Shown here: piece after piece, positions 8,938 to 17,307 of the stretch | Position numbering within the stretch: position 1 is the stretch's first letter | Layout: every line of letters starts with the position of its first letter | DNA from: Longilinea sp964536805 | Lineage (GTDB): Bacteria; Chloroflexota; Anaerolineae; Anaerolineales; Anaerolineaceae | Length of the DNA: 64,000 bases | Assembly: GCA_964536805.1 (NCBI GenBank) | Contig: CAZHYQ010000002.1 | Coordinates: 62,001-126,000, forward strand | Direction of reading: 5' to 3' | Program-made: the position numbers and the translations under genes | Notes under the pieces: model-generated | Seen by the model: the letters and a program-made list of their open reading frames with translations, nothing else | Told to the model about the DNA's origin: nothing | The model's database searches: none

Positions 8938-9010
8938 TGCCGAGACACAGAATCGGACTGTGGACACTGCGATTTTCAGTCGCATGCTCTACCAACTGAG
9001 CTATCTCGGC
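8938..9010 (-). tRNA. tRNA-Phe (GAA)
   Basis: A 73-base cloverleaf on the minus strand. The acceptor stem GCCGAGA (9004-9010) pairs with TCTCGGC (8939-8945), with A as discriminator at 8938. The D arm reads GCTCAGTTGGTAGAGC, the anticodon loop CTGAAAA has GAA at 8975-8977, and the T arm carries GATTC. CCA is not encoded and must be added after transcription. Promoter and terminator lie on either side, so it is a single-gene unit. Confidence 0.96.
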
Positions 9011-9034
9011 CGGTTCTTGTTAGAACGTGCGTGA

Positions 9035-9062
9035 ATTTTACCACGCATACTCCGCTTGTCAA
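9035..9062 (-). promoter_or_regulatory. Promoter of tRNA-Phe
   Basis: On the minus strand a perfect TTGACA (9057-9062) and TAAAAT (9035-9040) are separated by 16 bases. The predicted transcription start is about 17 bases before the mature tRNA 5' end. Confidence 0.8.
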
Positions 9063-9104
9063 GAAATCCACGCCAGATCACTTTCTCCCTGCTTACTAAA
9101 TCCT

Positions 9105-9133
9105 TTGACATAATCCCACGCCCCGGCTAAAAT
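9105..9133 (+). promoter_or_regulatory. Promoter of coaE
   Basis: A perfect TTGACA at 9105-9110 and TAAAAT at 9128-9133 with a 17-base spacer. The GTG start of coaE is 42 bases beyond the -10. Confidence 0.8.
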
Positions 9134-9175
9134 GAAAGGGGCAGGTTATCTATCTTCCTTGCATGGAGTAATTCA

Positions 9176-10327
9176 GTGGCTAAATGGGCTGGCAAGTATG
9201 TAATTGGCCTGACCGGCAATATTGGTACCGGAAAAAGCGTGGTTCGCAGAATGCTGGAGCATCTGGGTGCTTACGGCATCGATGCAGACGCGCTTTCTCA
9301 CCGTGCCATGGCGCGCGGCGCACCCGGTTACCAACCCATTATCTCAGCCTTTGGCAGTTGGGTGCTCGGACCGGATAACGAAATCGACCGGACAAAACTG
9401 GGGCGCCTGGTTTTCAACGACCCGGATGCCCTGATTTCGCTCGAGCGCATCGTTCATCCTCTTGTCAATCAGGCGGTCAGCTTCCTGGCCAAACGCGCCG
9501 GACAGAAAGTCATCGTGATAGAAGCCATCAAGCTGCTGGAATCATCGCTGATTGCCTATTGCGACAGCGTTTGGGTTACTTATGCTTCGCCAAAAATTCA
9601 GGTCGCCCGCCTGGTGCAAAAACGGCACATGAGCGACATCGATGCCCGCCAGCGCGTTTCTTCCCAACCACAGCAGGAAGAAAAAATTGCCGCGGCAACT
9701 GTGGTCATCCGCAACGAATTGACCTTTGAGGATACCTGGCGCCAGGTGATGAATGCCTGGCAAAAGTACGTTCCCGAATCGGCTCAAAGCGCCCCTGTCG
9801 CGGTTATTGAAGCCCTTCCAGCCACCGCTCCGCTTAGCCAGATCAGCGTCCGCCGCGGCCGCCCGCGCGATTCGGAAGAGATTGCTGCCATCATCAACCG
9901 CTTAAGCAAGAACGACAAGCAGATTACCCGCAACGATGTCATGGAAGCGTTTGGTGAAAAAGCCTTTCTGCTGCTGCAAATTGGCAACCAGCCAGCCGGC
10001 GTAATGGGCTGGCAGGTTGAAAACCTGGTCGCGCGCGCCACCGATATATTCCTCGATCCTGCCGTACCGGCCGAACAGGCGGTTTCGGCATTCATCACGG
10101 AAATGGAACGCTCATCGCGGGATCTGCAATGCGAAGCATCGCTGGTGTTTGCCCCGCCTGAACTGACGCGGCTGGAAAGCGTCTGGCGAAAACTCGGCTA
10201 CGAGCCGCGAAAAGCAGAAACATTAGGCGTGCAGGCCTGGCAGGAAGCAGCCGTGGAAACAAAAACGGCCACCACCACACTGCTTTTTAAACAACTCCGC
10301 CAGGACCGGATCCTACGGCCAATTTAG
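9176..10327 (+). CDS. coaE: Dephospho-CoA kinase fused to a GNAT-like domain
   Basis: A 383-residue protein. Residues 1-205 are a dephospho-CoA kinase (last step of CoA synthesis): P-loop GLTGNIGTGKSVV at about 11, YGIDADALSH at about 33, a LERIVHPLVN segment and the lid region KRHMS. After a linker rich in alanine and proline (about 203-222), residues 223-383 resemble a GNAT acyltransferase fold (ISVRRGRPRDSEEIAAIINRL, then GNQPAGVMGWQVENL and EASLVFAPPEL). The usual CoaE is about 200 residues, so this is a true extension. The GTG start follows GGAG. Whether the GNAT part is catalytic is unclear because I cannot place a firm acetyl-CoA-binding motif. Confidence 0.85.
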   Translation: MAKWAGKYVIGLTGNIGTGKSVVRRMLEHLGAYGIDADALSHRAMARGAPGYQPIISAFGSWVLGPDNEIDRTKLGRLVFNDPDALISLERIVHPLVNQAVSFLAKRAGQKVIVIEAIKLLESSLIAYCDSVWVTYASPKIQVARLVQKRHMSDIDARQRVSSQPQQEEKIAAATVVIRNELTFEDTWRQVMNAWQKYVPESAQSAPVAVIEALPATAPLSQISVRRGRPRDSEEIAAIINRLSKNDKQITRNDVMEAFGEKAFLLLQIGNQPAGVMGWQVENLVARATDIFLDPAVPAEQAVSAFITEMERSSRDLQCEASLVFAPPELTRLESVWRKLGYEPRKAETLGVQAWQEAAVETKTATTTLLFKQLRQDRILRPI

Positions 10328-10374
10328 CCTGGAATGTTTATTTGATTGAAAATTGTTTATGAACTGGGAAGCTT

Positions 10375-11256
10375 GTGGCAAATCTGCTTAGTGAAATTGC
10401 CTTTCTCTTCCAACGGCTGAACTGGTTAAGTTTTCTCGACCTGGCTCTGGTTACGTTGGTGTTCTTTATCATTTTAATGGTTCTGCGCGATACACAGGCA
10501 AACGTGCTGATGCGCGGCGTGGTGCTGGTGGTCATTTTTCTTACCGTGCTCACCAGCCTGGTCAACCTGCCGGCATTCTCCTGGCTCATCAACACCACCC
10601 TTCCTGCGTTGCTCCTCGCCATTCCCGTCATTTTTGCCCCTGAAATCCGGCGCGGACTGGAACGGCTCGGGCGTGCCGGTTATGCCAACCTGTTCAACCG
10701 GCAGGACAGCGCGGCGGTTCAAGCCATTCAGCAAACCATCAAGGCAGTCGTTTCAGCCTGCGCCCGGCTGTCAGCTCGCCAGCATGGCGCCCTGATTATT
10801 CTTCAGCGTTCCGACAGTCTGCAGGAATATGTTCAGACGGGTGTCCACCTCAACGCACGCGTCACGCCTGAATTGCTCCTGCAAATCTTTTATCCCAACA
10901 CGCCCTTGCACGACGGCGCGGTCATCATCGCAGAAAACCGCATCATCGCCGCAGCCTGCGTGATGCCGCTTTCCTCCAGCGGGATTCTCAACCGGTCGCC
11001 TGAACGCCAGATGGGGCTGCGCCACCGGGCTGCCCTGGGCAGTTCCGAAGCGTCCGATGCCATTTCGGTGGTGGTATCCGAACAGACCGGCGCCATATCG
11101 ATTGCTCACAATGGGCGCATGATCCGGCGGTTGGATAGCGAACGGCTGGAAAATATTTTGCTCGCATTCTACCAACCCGCCGAGACCGATTTGGGCATAA
11201 ATGTCCGCGAACGCATCAATCGTTGGCTGAATTCAATCCGGCGGCCGGAGGATTAA
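10375..11256 (+). CDS. cdaA: Diadenylate cyclase CdaA
   Basis: A 293-residue membrane enzyme that makes cyclic di-AMP from two ATP. Three N-terminal membrane helices (about 17-92) precede the DAC domain, which has both signature motifs: HDGAVII with DGA at 180-182, and LRHRAALG with RHR near 217. The GTG start follows GGGAAGC. cdaR begins four bases after the stop, the common cdaA-cdaR arrangement in which CdaR modulates the cyclase. The C-terminal tail NVRERINRWLNSIRR extends past the domain. Confidence 0.95.
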   Translation: MANLLSEIAFLFQRLNWLSFLDLALVTLVFFIILMVLRDTQANVLMRGVVLVVIFLTVLTSLVNLPAFSWLINTTLPALLLAIPVIFAPEIRRGLERLGRAGYANLFNRQDSAAVQAIQQTIKAVVSACARLSARQHGALIILQRSDSLQEYVQTGVHLNARVTPELLLQIFYPNTPLHDGAVIIAENRIIAAACVMPLSSSGILNRSPERQMGLRHRAALGSSEASDAISVVVSEQTGAISIAHNGRMIRRLDSERLENILLAFYQPAETDLGINVRERINRWLNSIRRPED

Positions 11257-11260
11257 GAAG

Positions 11261-12508
11261 GTGACAGGCTTGCAACGTTTGTTCAAATACATCCCCACCT
11301 TCCTGACCGCCCTTGTTCTGGCTTTGGCAGTTTGGATTTCAGCCGTCACGTCCACTGATCCAACGGAAGAACGGCAATATTCAGAACCGGTCCCCATTGA
11401 AGTCATAGGTTTAGACCCGGGTTTGATGATCACCAACGAACCGGCTGACCAGATTAATGTTGTCTTAAGTGCACCCCGCTCCATCTGGAACCAGCTCACT
11501 GCTGACCCATCCACGATTCGGGCGACCATTGACCTTTCAGGCCTTGAACCGGGCAGCCATTCCGTCCCGGTCCAGGTTCAGGTCAGTCTGCGTCCTGTAC
11601 AAATTGTTTCGCACGCACCGCGCGCGGTGACGGTGACTCTGGAGCGACTTTCTACCCGCACCGTGCCCATCAACCTGGTCACCCGCGGCGACCCCGCCAT
11701 CGGATACCAGGCGGGTTTGCCCACACTCAGTCAAACCAGTACCGTCGTCAGCGGTCCAGCCTCAATGGTGGAACGGGTTCAAAAAGTTGAAGCTCTGTTG
11801 GATCTGACCCAGGTGTTCGAGACCCTCAACCGCACGCTTACCTTGCAGGCGGTGGACGCCAACGAATCGCCAGTCAACGGCTTGACCCTCACGCCGGACC
11901 GGGTGACGGTGACCCTGCCAATCAATCAAAAAGGCGGCTATCGCAATGTGGTGGTGAAGGTTGTGACAAGCGGAGAAATCACCAAAGGCTACCGTCTCAC
12001 CAACATTTCGGTATTTCCGCCGGCAGTCACCGTTTTTTCCAGCGACCCCACAGCCATCACCAACCTGCCCGGGTTTGTTGAGACCATGCCGCTGGACTTG
12101 ACAAACGCCAAGGATGATCTGGATATTGCACTCACATTGAATTTGCCGGAAGGCGTTTCGGTTGTTGGCGATCAGACTGTGCTGGTGCGGGTCGGCATTG
12201 CTGCCATTCAAAGCAGCCTGCCATTATCAAATCAGAAAATCAATATTATCGGTCTGGCGCCGAACCTGAAAGCAACACTGTCACCAGAAACAATCGATCT
12301 GATTCTCTCGGGTCCGCTGCCATTGCTGGACGCACTCAAGCAAGGTGATGTTACAATCAGTCTGGATGTTTCCGGCCTGTTGCGCGGAACATATCAACTG
12401 GACCCAAAGATTGAAGTTACAATTTCTGAAATCAAAGTCGAATCGGTCCTTCCAGGTACCATCCAGGTTACGATTTCCAACGCGCCAACACCTACACCGC
12501 GGCGTTGA
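11261..12508 (+). CDS. cdaR: YbbR-domain regulator of CdaA
   Basis: A 415-residue protein with one N-terminal membrane helix (IPTFLTALVLALAVWISAV) and an extracytoplasmic part made of about four YbbR repeats. Recurring phrases include LPTLSQTSTVVSGPASMVERV, TNISVFPPAVTVFSSDP and LNLPEGVSVVGDQTVLVRV. YbbR proteins bind and tune the diadenylate cyclase CdaA encoded just upstream. The GTG start follows AAGAAGG. The C-terminus is short and threonine/proline-rich. The stop overlaps the region just before der. Confidence 0.88.
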   Translation: MTGLQRLFKYIPTFLTALVLALAVWISAVTSTDPTEERQYSEPVPIEVIGLDPGLMITNEPADQINVVLSAPRSIWNQLTADPSTIRATIDLSGLEPGSHSVPVQVQVSLRPVQIVSHAPRAVTVTLERLSTRTVPINLVTRGDPAIGYQAGLPTLSQTSTVVSGPASMVERVQKVEALLDLTQVFETLNRTLTLQAVDANESPVNGLTLTPDRVTVTLPINQKGGYRNVVVKVVTSGEITKGYRLTNISVFPPAVTVFSSDPTAITNLPGFVETMPLDLTNAKDDLDIALTLNLPEGVSVVGDQTVLVRVGIAAIQSSLPLSNQKINIIGLAPNLKATLSPETIDLILSGPLPLLDALKQGDVTISLDVSGLLRGTYQLDPKIEVTISEIKVESVLPGTIQVTISNAPTPTPRR

Positions 12509-12525
12509 TTGAAAGCAGGATTCAT

Positions 12526-13890
12526 ATGAGTAAACCCGTCGTGGCATTGGTCGGAAGACCGAATGTCGGAAAAAGCACGTTATTCAACCGGCTGGCTGGC
12601 GAACCATTGGCCATTGTCGATGACACCCCTGGCACGACCCGCGACCGGCTGTTTGCCCAGGGCGAATGGCTAAATGTGGTATTTGACCTGATCGATACCG
12701 GCGGCATCGATCCTTCCTCAACCAAACAAGGCGAACCTCTCTCAATCGGCTCATCCGATTTTATCGATCAGATTCGCGTTCAGGCTCAGGTGGCCATTCA
12801 GGATGCCGATGTGGTGTTGTTCATCGTGGATGCGATCAGCGGCGTCACGCCCGCCGACCAGGAAGTCGCCCAGATCCTGCGCCGAAATCAGAAGGTGATT
12901 GACGGGAAACCCACCCCGCCGGTGATGTTGGTCGTCAATAAAGCGGATAATGAAAGTTTTCGCAACAATGCCACCCAGTTTTACGAGTTGGGCATGGGCG
13001 AGCCGTATCCGATTTCCGCGTTGCACGGCACCGGAACGGGAGATATGCTGGATGCGTTGCTGGCAACTTTCCCGGAACAGGTTAAGGAAGAAGACGACGA
13101 TTCAATCAAGATCGCCATCGTTGGCAAACCGAATGTAGGCAAATCCAGCCTGCTCAACCGGCTGGTCGGGCAGGAGCGGGCCATCGTCAGCCCCATTGCC
13201 GGCACCACCCGCGACTCAGTCGATACGCACATCGAAATCGACGGTCTGCCCGTCACGTTGATCGACACCGCTGGCATTCGCCGCCGCGGCAAAATTGAGC
13301 CGGGTGTCGAAAAATACAGCGTCGTCCGGTCCATGCGCGCGATTGAACGCGCCGATGTATCGCTGCTGGTGCTGGATGCGATCGACGGTATCAGTGCCCA
13401 GGATACGCACATCGCAGGATTCATCCTTGAAGCCATGAAGAGCGCTGTGGTGATCGTTAACAAATGGGATGCGGTCGCCAAAGACTCGTATACCATGCAG
13501 AGCTATACGGAACATCTACGCAAGGAATTAAACTTCATGGCGTACGTTCCGGTTTTATTTATTTCTGCCAAGACCGGCCAGAGGGTCGACCAAGTGATGC
13601 CGACCGCTTTGCACGTGCAGGAAGAGCGGCTGGCACGCCTCAACACCGGCCAGATCAATCGCATTCTGCAGGATGCACAGGAAGCCCATTCGCCAACCAC
13701 GCGGTCAGGACAGTCGTTGAAGATCTTCTACGGCACACAGGTGCGCAGCGATCCCCCCACCTTCTTAATTTATGTGAATGAGCCAAAACTGGCGCACTTT
13801 ACCTATGTGCGTTTTCTGGAAAACCGCATCCGCCAGTCTTATCCATTCACCGGCACGCCAATTCGCCTGGTTTTCAAAAGCAGGCATTGA
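12526..13890 (+). CDS. der: Ribosome biogenesis GTPase Der (EngA)
   Basis: A 454-residue tandem GTPase needed for 50S subunit maturation. Two GTPase domains are visible: GRPNVGKSTL near residue 9 with DTPGTTRD and DTGG, and GKPNVGKSSL near 200 with DTAGIRRRG and NKWD. A KH-like C-terminal domain contains FYGTQVRSDPPTFLIYVN. I chose the ATG at 12526, behind AGGA five bases away, over an upstream TTG at 12505 that would overlap cdaR. It is the last gene of the coaE-cdaA-cdaR-der run. Confidence 0.97.
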   Translation: MSKPVVALVGRPNVGKSTLFNRLAGEPLAIVDDTPGTTRDRLFAQGEWLNVVFDLIDTGGIDPSSTKQGEPLSIGSSDFIDQIRVQAQVAIQDADVVLFIVDAISGVTPADQEVAQILRRNQKVIDGKPTPPVMLVVNKADNESFRNNATQFYELGMGEPYPISALHGTGTGDMLDALLATFPEQVKEEDDDSIKIAIVGKPNVGKSSLLNRLVGQERAIVSPIAGTTRDSVDTHIEIDGLPVTLIDTAGIRRRGKIEPGVEKYSVVRSMRAIERADVSLLVLDAIDGISAQDTHIAGFILEAMKSAVVIVNKWDAVAKDSYTMQSYTEHLRKELNFMAYVPVLFISAKTGQRVDQVMPTALHVQEERLARLNTGQINRILQDAQEAHSPTTRSGQSLKIFYGTQVRSDPPTFLIYVNEPKLAHFTYVRFLENRIRQSYPFTGTPIRLVFKSRH

Positions 13891-13914
13891 ACACATTGAA
13901 TTGACAGTAATCTC

Positions 13915-13950
13915 AACCGCGGCAGATAACCTCTGCCGCGGTTATTTTAT
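13915..13950 (+). terminator. Terminator after der
   Basis: A perfect 11-base stem (13915-13925 with 13933-13943), a 7-base loop and the tail ATTTTATT. It overlaps the stop codon of the convergent HD-GYP gene. Confidence 0.85.
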
Positions 13951-16900
13951 TGCTGAGGTTTTGCGGCGCTGACAGACGCTGCCATTTTCACTGAGTCGTC
14001 TTCGTCCGGCTGATCGATCATTTCAAAGAAAGCCTTGACCACGTTCGGATCCAGTTGCTTGTTGGCCAGTTCCTGAATATACTTGCGGATTTTCGGTTCT
14101 TCCCAGGCTTTTTGATAAGGCCGGTCCGATATCAGCGCATCCCATACATCCACCACCGAGAAAATCCGGGCGGCTAAAGGAATTTGTTCTCCTTTAAGCT
14201 TTTGCGGATAACCTGTTCCATCCCACCGCTCATGATGGCTGTACGGAATCTCAAGGGCGGGCTGCAAATAGGCGATTGGCGCCAGCAACTGGTAAGCATG
14301 TACCGGGTGTTGGCGCATGAGTTCCCATTCTTTTTCATCCAGCAACCCCGGCTTGAATAAGATGCTATCCGGGATGCCCATTTTGCCAATATCATGCAAC
14401 AACGCGCCGCGGCGGACGTGCACCAGTTGTGCTTCGCTGAATCCCATCCGGCGAGCCAGGCGCACCGTCATCGTGGTGACGCGCCGCGAATGGCCTTCCG
14501 TTTCCCGGTCGCGCAATTCCAATGCACGCGCCCAGCCCTCCAGAGTTGTGTCATAGGCCTGCATCAGTTCCTGGTTGCTCTGCTGCAGCTGCTCGAATAA
14601 TTCGGAATTATTGATAGCAATGGCTGCCTGTACAGAAAGGGCTTCCATCAGTTGCAGCCATTCATATTCCGGATTAATGGGAGAACGGTGGAATATTTCC
14701 AAAACTCCCATCAGCTGCCCTTTTGCAAACATCGGCAGACCAAAATAGGATAGGATGCCCTCTTCAGCCAGAAATGCCGAACGTTTATAGGCCGCGTCCT
14801 CCGCCAGGAAATTCAAAACGCTCAGTGTGCGCCCATCCTGTGCCACCTTGCCACCCAGTTCATCGCCAAGATGATAGGTTTGCTGAGGAACGTTGCGTGA
14901 ACGGAAACCAAGTCCGGCGGTATATTTTAAAAGCTGCGTGTCGGGCTGAAAAAGCAGGATATCGGCGGCATCGATCCGCAGCTGAACCATCACCTGATCC
15001 AGAATAATATGAAGGGTCATGCGCAGGCTCATGTCGGCTGTGATCGCCATATCGATGGTGCGCAGGCTTTGCACCTGGTGCAGACGCCGTTCCGTCTGGT
15101 CAAATAGATTGGCTCTTTGAATGGCACTGGCCACAATATCTGCGATGGTTTCAAGGATGTGGAGCTCATCCTCTGTCAGCGGCGTAGTCCTCCCGATTGC
15201 CATCGTACCAATGACCTGTTCCTGCGAAATCAACGGCACGCAGGCCAGAGCTTGCAATCCGGCCACCAGACGCTTGGTTCCATCCAGGTTGGCATTTGGC
15301 AGATCGTTGATGATGACCGATTTACCCTCTGTTCCGACCTTTCCAATGGGACCTTTCCCCGCTGGAAAACGCCGTCCAGAAAGAACAATCCAGGCACCGC
15401 GGCCCATTTCAACAACCTGATCGCCGGTGAGCATGTCCCTGATGGACATTAACGCACCATCCGCGCGGAATAGTTTGACCAGGCTTTCCAAAACAATTGG
15501 GACGACTTCTCCCCGGGTTAATGCTGCCCGTAAATCAGTGGTGATTTGCACCAGCATTTCCATTTCATGAGCCCAACGGCGGGTGTCCTGGAAGAGCTTG
15601 ATATTCTCAGCCGCCACCGCCATCTGGTCAGCCAGCACGCCAACCGCTTCCACATCGGTATTGTCAAAAGCCGAAGCTTCAGTGGATTGCAAATCGACAA
15701 CTGCCAGAATGCGGTCATTGCTCTTTACCGGGAAAACAAGCTCTGAGCGCGTCTCCGGAAATCCTTCCCATTTGAAATACCGTTCATCCACAAGCACGTC
15801 TGGCACGAGAATGGGGTCGCCAAATAGGACGCAGCTGCCAATCAATCCCTGACCAGGAGCAAAAGCCAGATCCTTGGGTGAAACCTCATCGAGATCTCCG
15901 CCCTCGCCTGCCACCCACCGGTACACACCGCCATCCGCAATGAAAACATTAGCACTGTAACAAGAGGTGGCTTCAACGACAGAATCAACCACCTGCTCGG
16001 CCAGAGCCTGCATATCCAATTGGGCAGTCATGTTGCGCGCCGATCTTCCAATCACCTGTAATTTGGTCGCCAGACTGTTCAATTCGCCAGCAGTGCGTTT
16101 GTATTCGGTAATGTTGCGTACGACCCCCATCAAGCGGGATTGCCCCTTGATGGTAATGTGTTTGAACCCGATCTCCACCCAAAAAAGACGCCCATAGGCA
16201 TCCTTAGCCAGCCATTCAAAAAATTGCGGGCCATCGCTGAGGGTCTTCATCACTTTCCGGCGCAGGGCTTGCATGGTAAAGTGCGAATCGGTTGATAGCA
16301 AATCGGAGGCTGACATTTGCAGCAGTGTTTCGCGGGCATACCCCGACATCGCACACATTTTCGCGTTCACGTCCACGATCCGGCCAAGTCCGGGATCGTA
16401 AACAAAAATGGCATCAGAGGCTTCTTCAAATATTTCCTGGTACTTATCAGCAATATCTTGAATTTCATGGCGGTGGACGACTTCATCGCTGATATCATTC
16501 ATCAACACCGATACGCCGTTCTCCGATGGAAAAACCGCCACTTGATAAATCGAATTGAAATCGGATTGAGAAATCACCACTTGCTGGACCTGGGTTTGTT
16601 GAAGTTGTACGGCATTGACACAAATCTGTTGAAGCTGCCCGGCCAGGTATTCAGGGAGTAGGGCGGGCAATGGTTTTCCAATCGCCATGGTTCCGGAGTT
16701 TTGCAGGAGAGCATCGCTTTGACGGTTCCAATAGGTTACCAGCATGTCGCGGTTCAAAGCAAAAAAGATCGCATCAATGCGATCGATCACTGACTGAGAG
16801 GCAAGGTAGTTGCTTCTATATAACGAGGTTTCGGATTCGGCGGCCGCCAGCTTGGCCTTTTCGGCCATGAGCTTTTGGCGCTGCAAACTGTGGTTATAAC

Positions 16901-17093
16901 CAGCCCAGGCAGCAGATGCCACAATCAAGCTTGCCATTATCCAGATCCAAATATTCACAACCGGGCGTGCTGCCATGGTCAGTGAAACCAGTATCAGAAT
17001 CATCGCAAAACCTGACAGGTATGCGCTGACCCATGGCCGGCTGATCCAGCGGTCCATGACGCGGAAAAAACTATCAGGTTTCTGATCCATCAT
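13947..17093 (-). CDS. Membrane PAS/GAF sensor with HD-GYP phosphodiesterase domain
   Basis: A 1048-residue sensor. Two membrane helices (about 22-40 and 47-66) and a short coiled coil precede two PAS domains (about 95-205 and 220-335; DAIFVYDPGLGRIVDVNAK), three GAF domains (about 350-500, 515-670 and 690-840) and a C-terminal HD-GYP domain (about 855-1030). The HD-GYP motifs are complete: EGHSRRV, LLHDIGKMGIPDS near 897, HHERWDGTGYP near 950, and SVVDVWDALISDRPYQ. Such domains hydrolyse cyclic di-GMP to pGpG or GMP. The gene has a long leader (see 17094-17238) and is monocistronic. Confidence 0.93.
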   Translation of the reverse strand: MMDQKPDSFFRVMDRWISRPWVSAYLSGFAMILILVSLTMAARPVVNIWIWIMASLIVASAAWAGYNHSLQRQKLMAEKAKLAAAESETSLYRSNYLASQSVIDRIDAIFFALNRDMLVTYWNRQSDALLQNSGTMAIGKPLPALLPEYLAGQLQQICVNAVQLQQTQVQQVVISQSDFNSIYQVAVFPSENGVSVLMNDISDEVVHRHEIQDIADKYQEIFEEASDAIFVYDPGLGRIVDVNAKMCAMSGYARETLLQMSASDLLSTDSHFTMQALRRKVMKTLSDGPQFFEWLAKDAYGRLFWVEIGFKHITIKGQSRLMGVVRNITEYKRTAGELNSLATKLQVIGRSARNMTAQLDMQALAEQVVDSVVEATSCYSANVFIADGGVYRWVAGEGGDLDEVSPKDLAFAPGQGLIGSCVLFGDPILVPDVLVDERYFKWEGFPETRSELVFPVKSNDRILAVVDLQSTEASAFDNTDVEAVGVLADQMAVAAENIKLFQDTRRWAHEMEMLVQITTDLRAALTRGEVVPIVLESLVKLFRADGALMSIRDMLTGDQVVEMGRGAWIVLSGRRFPAGKGPIGKVGTEGKSVIINDLPNANLDGTKRLVAGLQALACVPLISQEQVIGTMAIGRTTPLTEDELHILETIADIVASAIQRANLFDQTERRLHQVQSLRTIDMAITADMSLRMTLHIILDQVMVQLRIDAADILLFQPDTQLLKYTAGLGFRSRNVPQQTYHLGDELGGKVAQDGRTLSVLNFLAEDAAYKRSAFLAEEGILSYFGLPMFAKGQLMGVLEIFHRSPINPEYEWLQLMEALSVQAAIAINNSELFEQLQQSNQELMQAYDTTLEGWARALELRDRETEGHSRRVTTMTVRLARRMGFSEAQLVHVRRGALLHDIGKMGIPDSILFKPGLLDEKEWELMRQHPVHAYQLLAPIAYLQPALEIPYSHHERWDGTGYPQKLKGEQIPLAARIFSVVDVWDALISDRPYQKAWEEPKIRKYIQELANKQLDPNVVKAFFEMIDQPDEDDSVKMAASVSAAKPQQ

Positions 17094-17238
17094 TTTGTGG
17101 TCCCCTGAATTCTTGACCCGGCAAGATAAATTCTCACCTCATCTGTAGGTCTTCGGTGCAAATAACATACCTGATCACGGGAAACCCATCCAGAACCGCA
17201 GAATCCCCCCAGCATGGATGATTTTCGATTTGATTATA
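17094..17238 (-). promoter_or_regulatory. Promoter and roughly 130-base leader of the HD-GYP gene
   Basis: A perfect TATAAT on the minus strand (17233-17238) is the only good -10 in this gap; its -35 is poor. Transcription from it would give a leader of about 130 bases before the ATG. I looked for the conserved pieces of cyclic di-GMP riboswitches and did not find them. A GGGTTTCCC self-pairing stretch and a CACC/GGTG pair are the only local structures seen. Confidence 0.4.
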
Positions 17239-17307
17239 GCCATATATATAGGATGGACGATCCGGATAACATTTCAAACACTTAACAGTATGTCAGCGAA
17301 AAATGAC

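Noticed and set aside
17094..17226. Cyclic di-GMP riboswitch in the HD-GYP leader
   Set aside because: The conserved cores of the known classes were looked for and not found.
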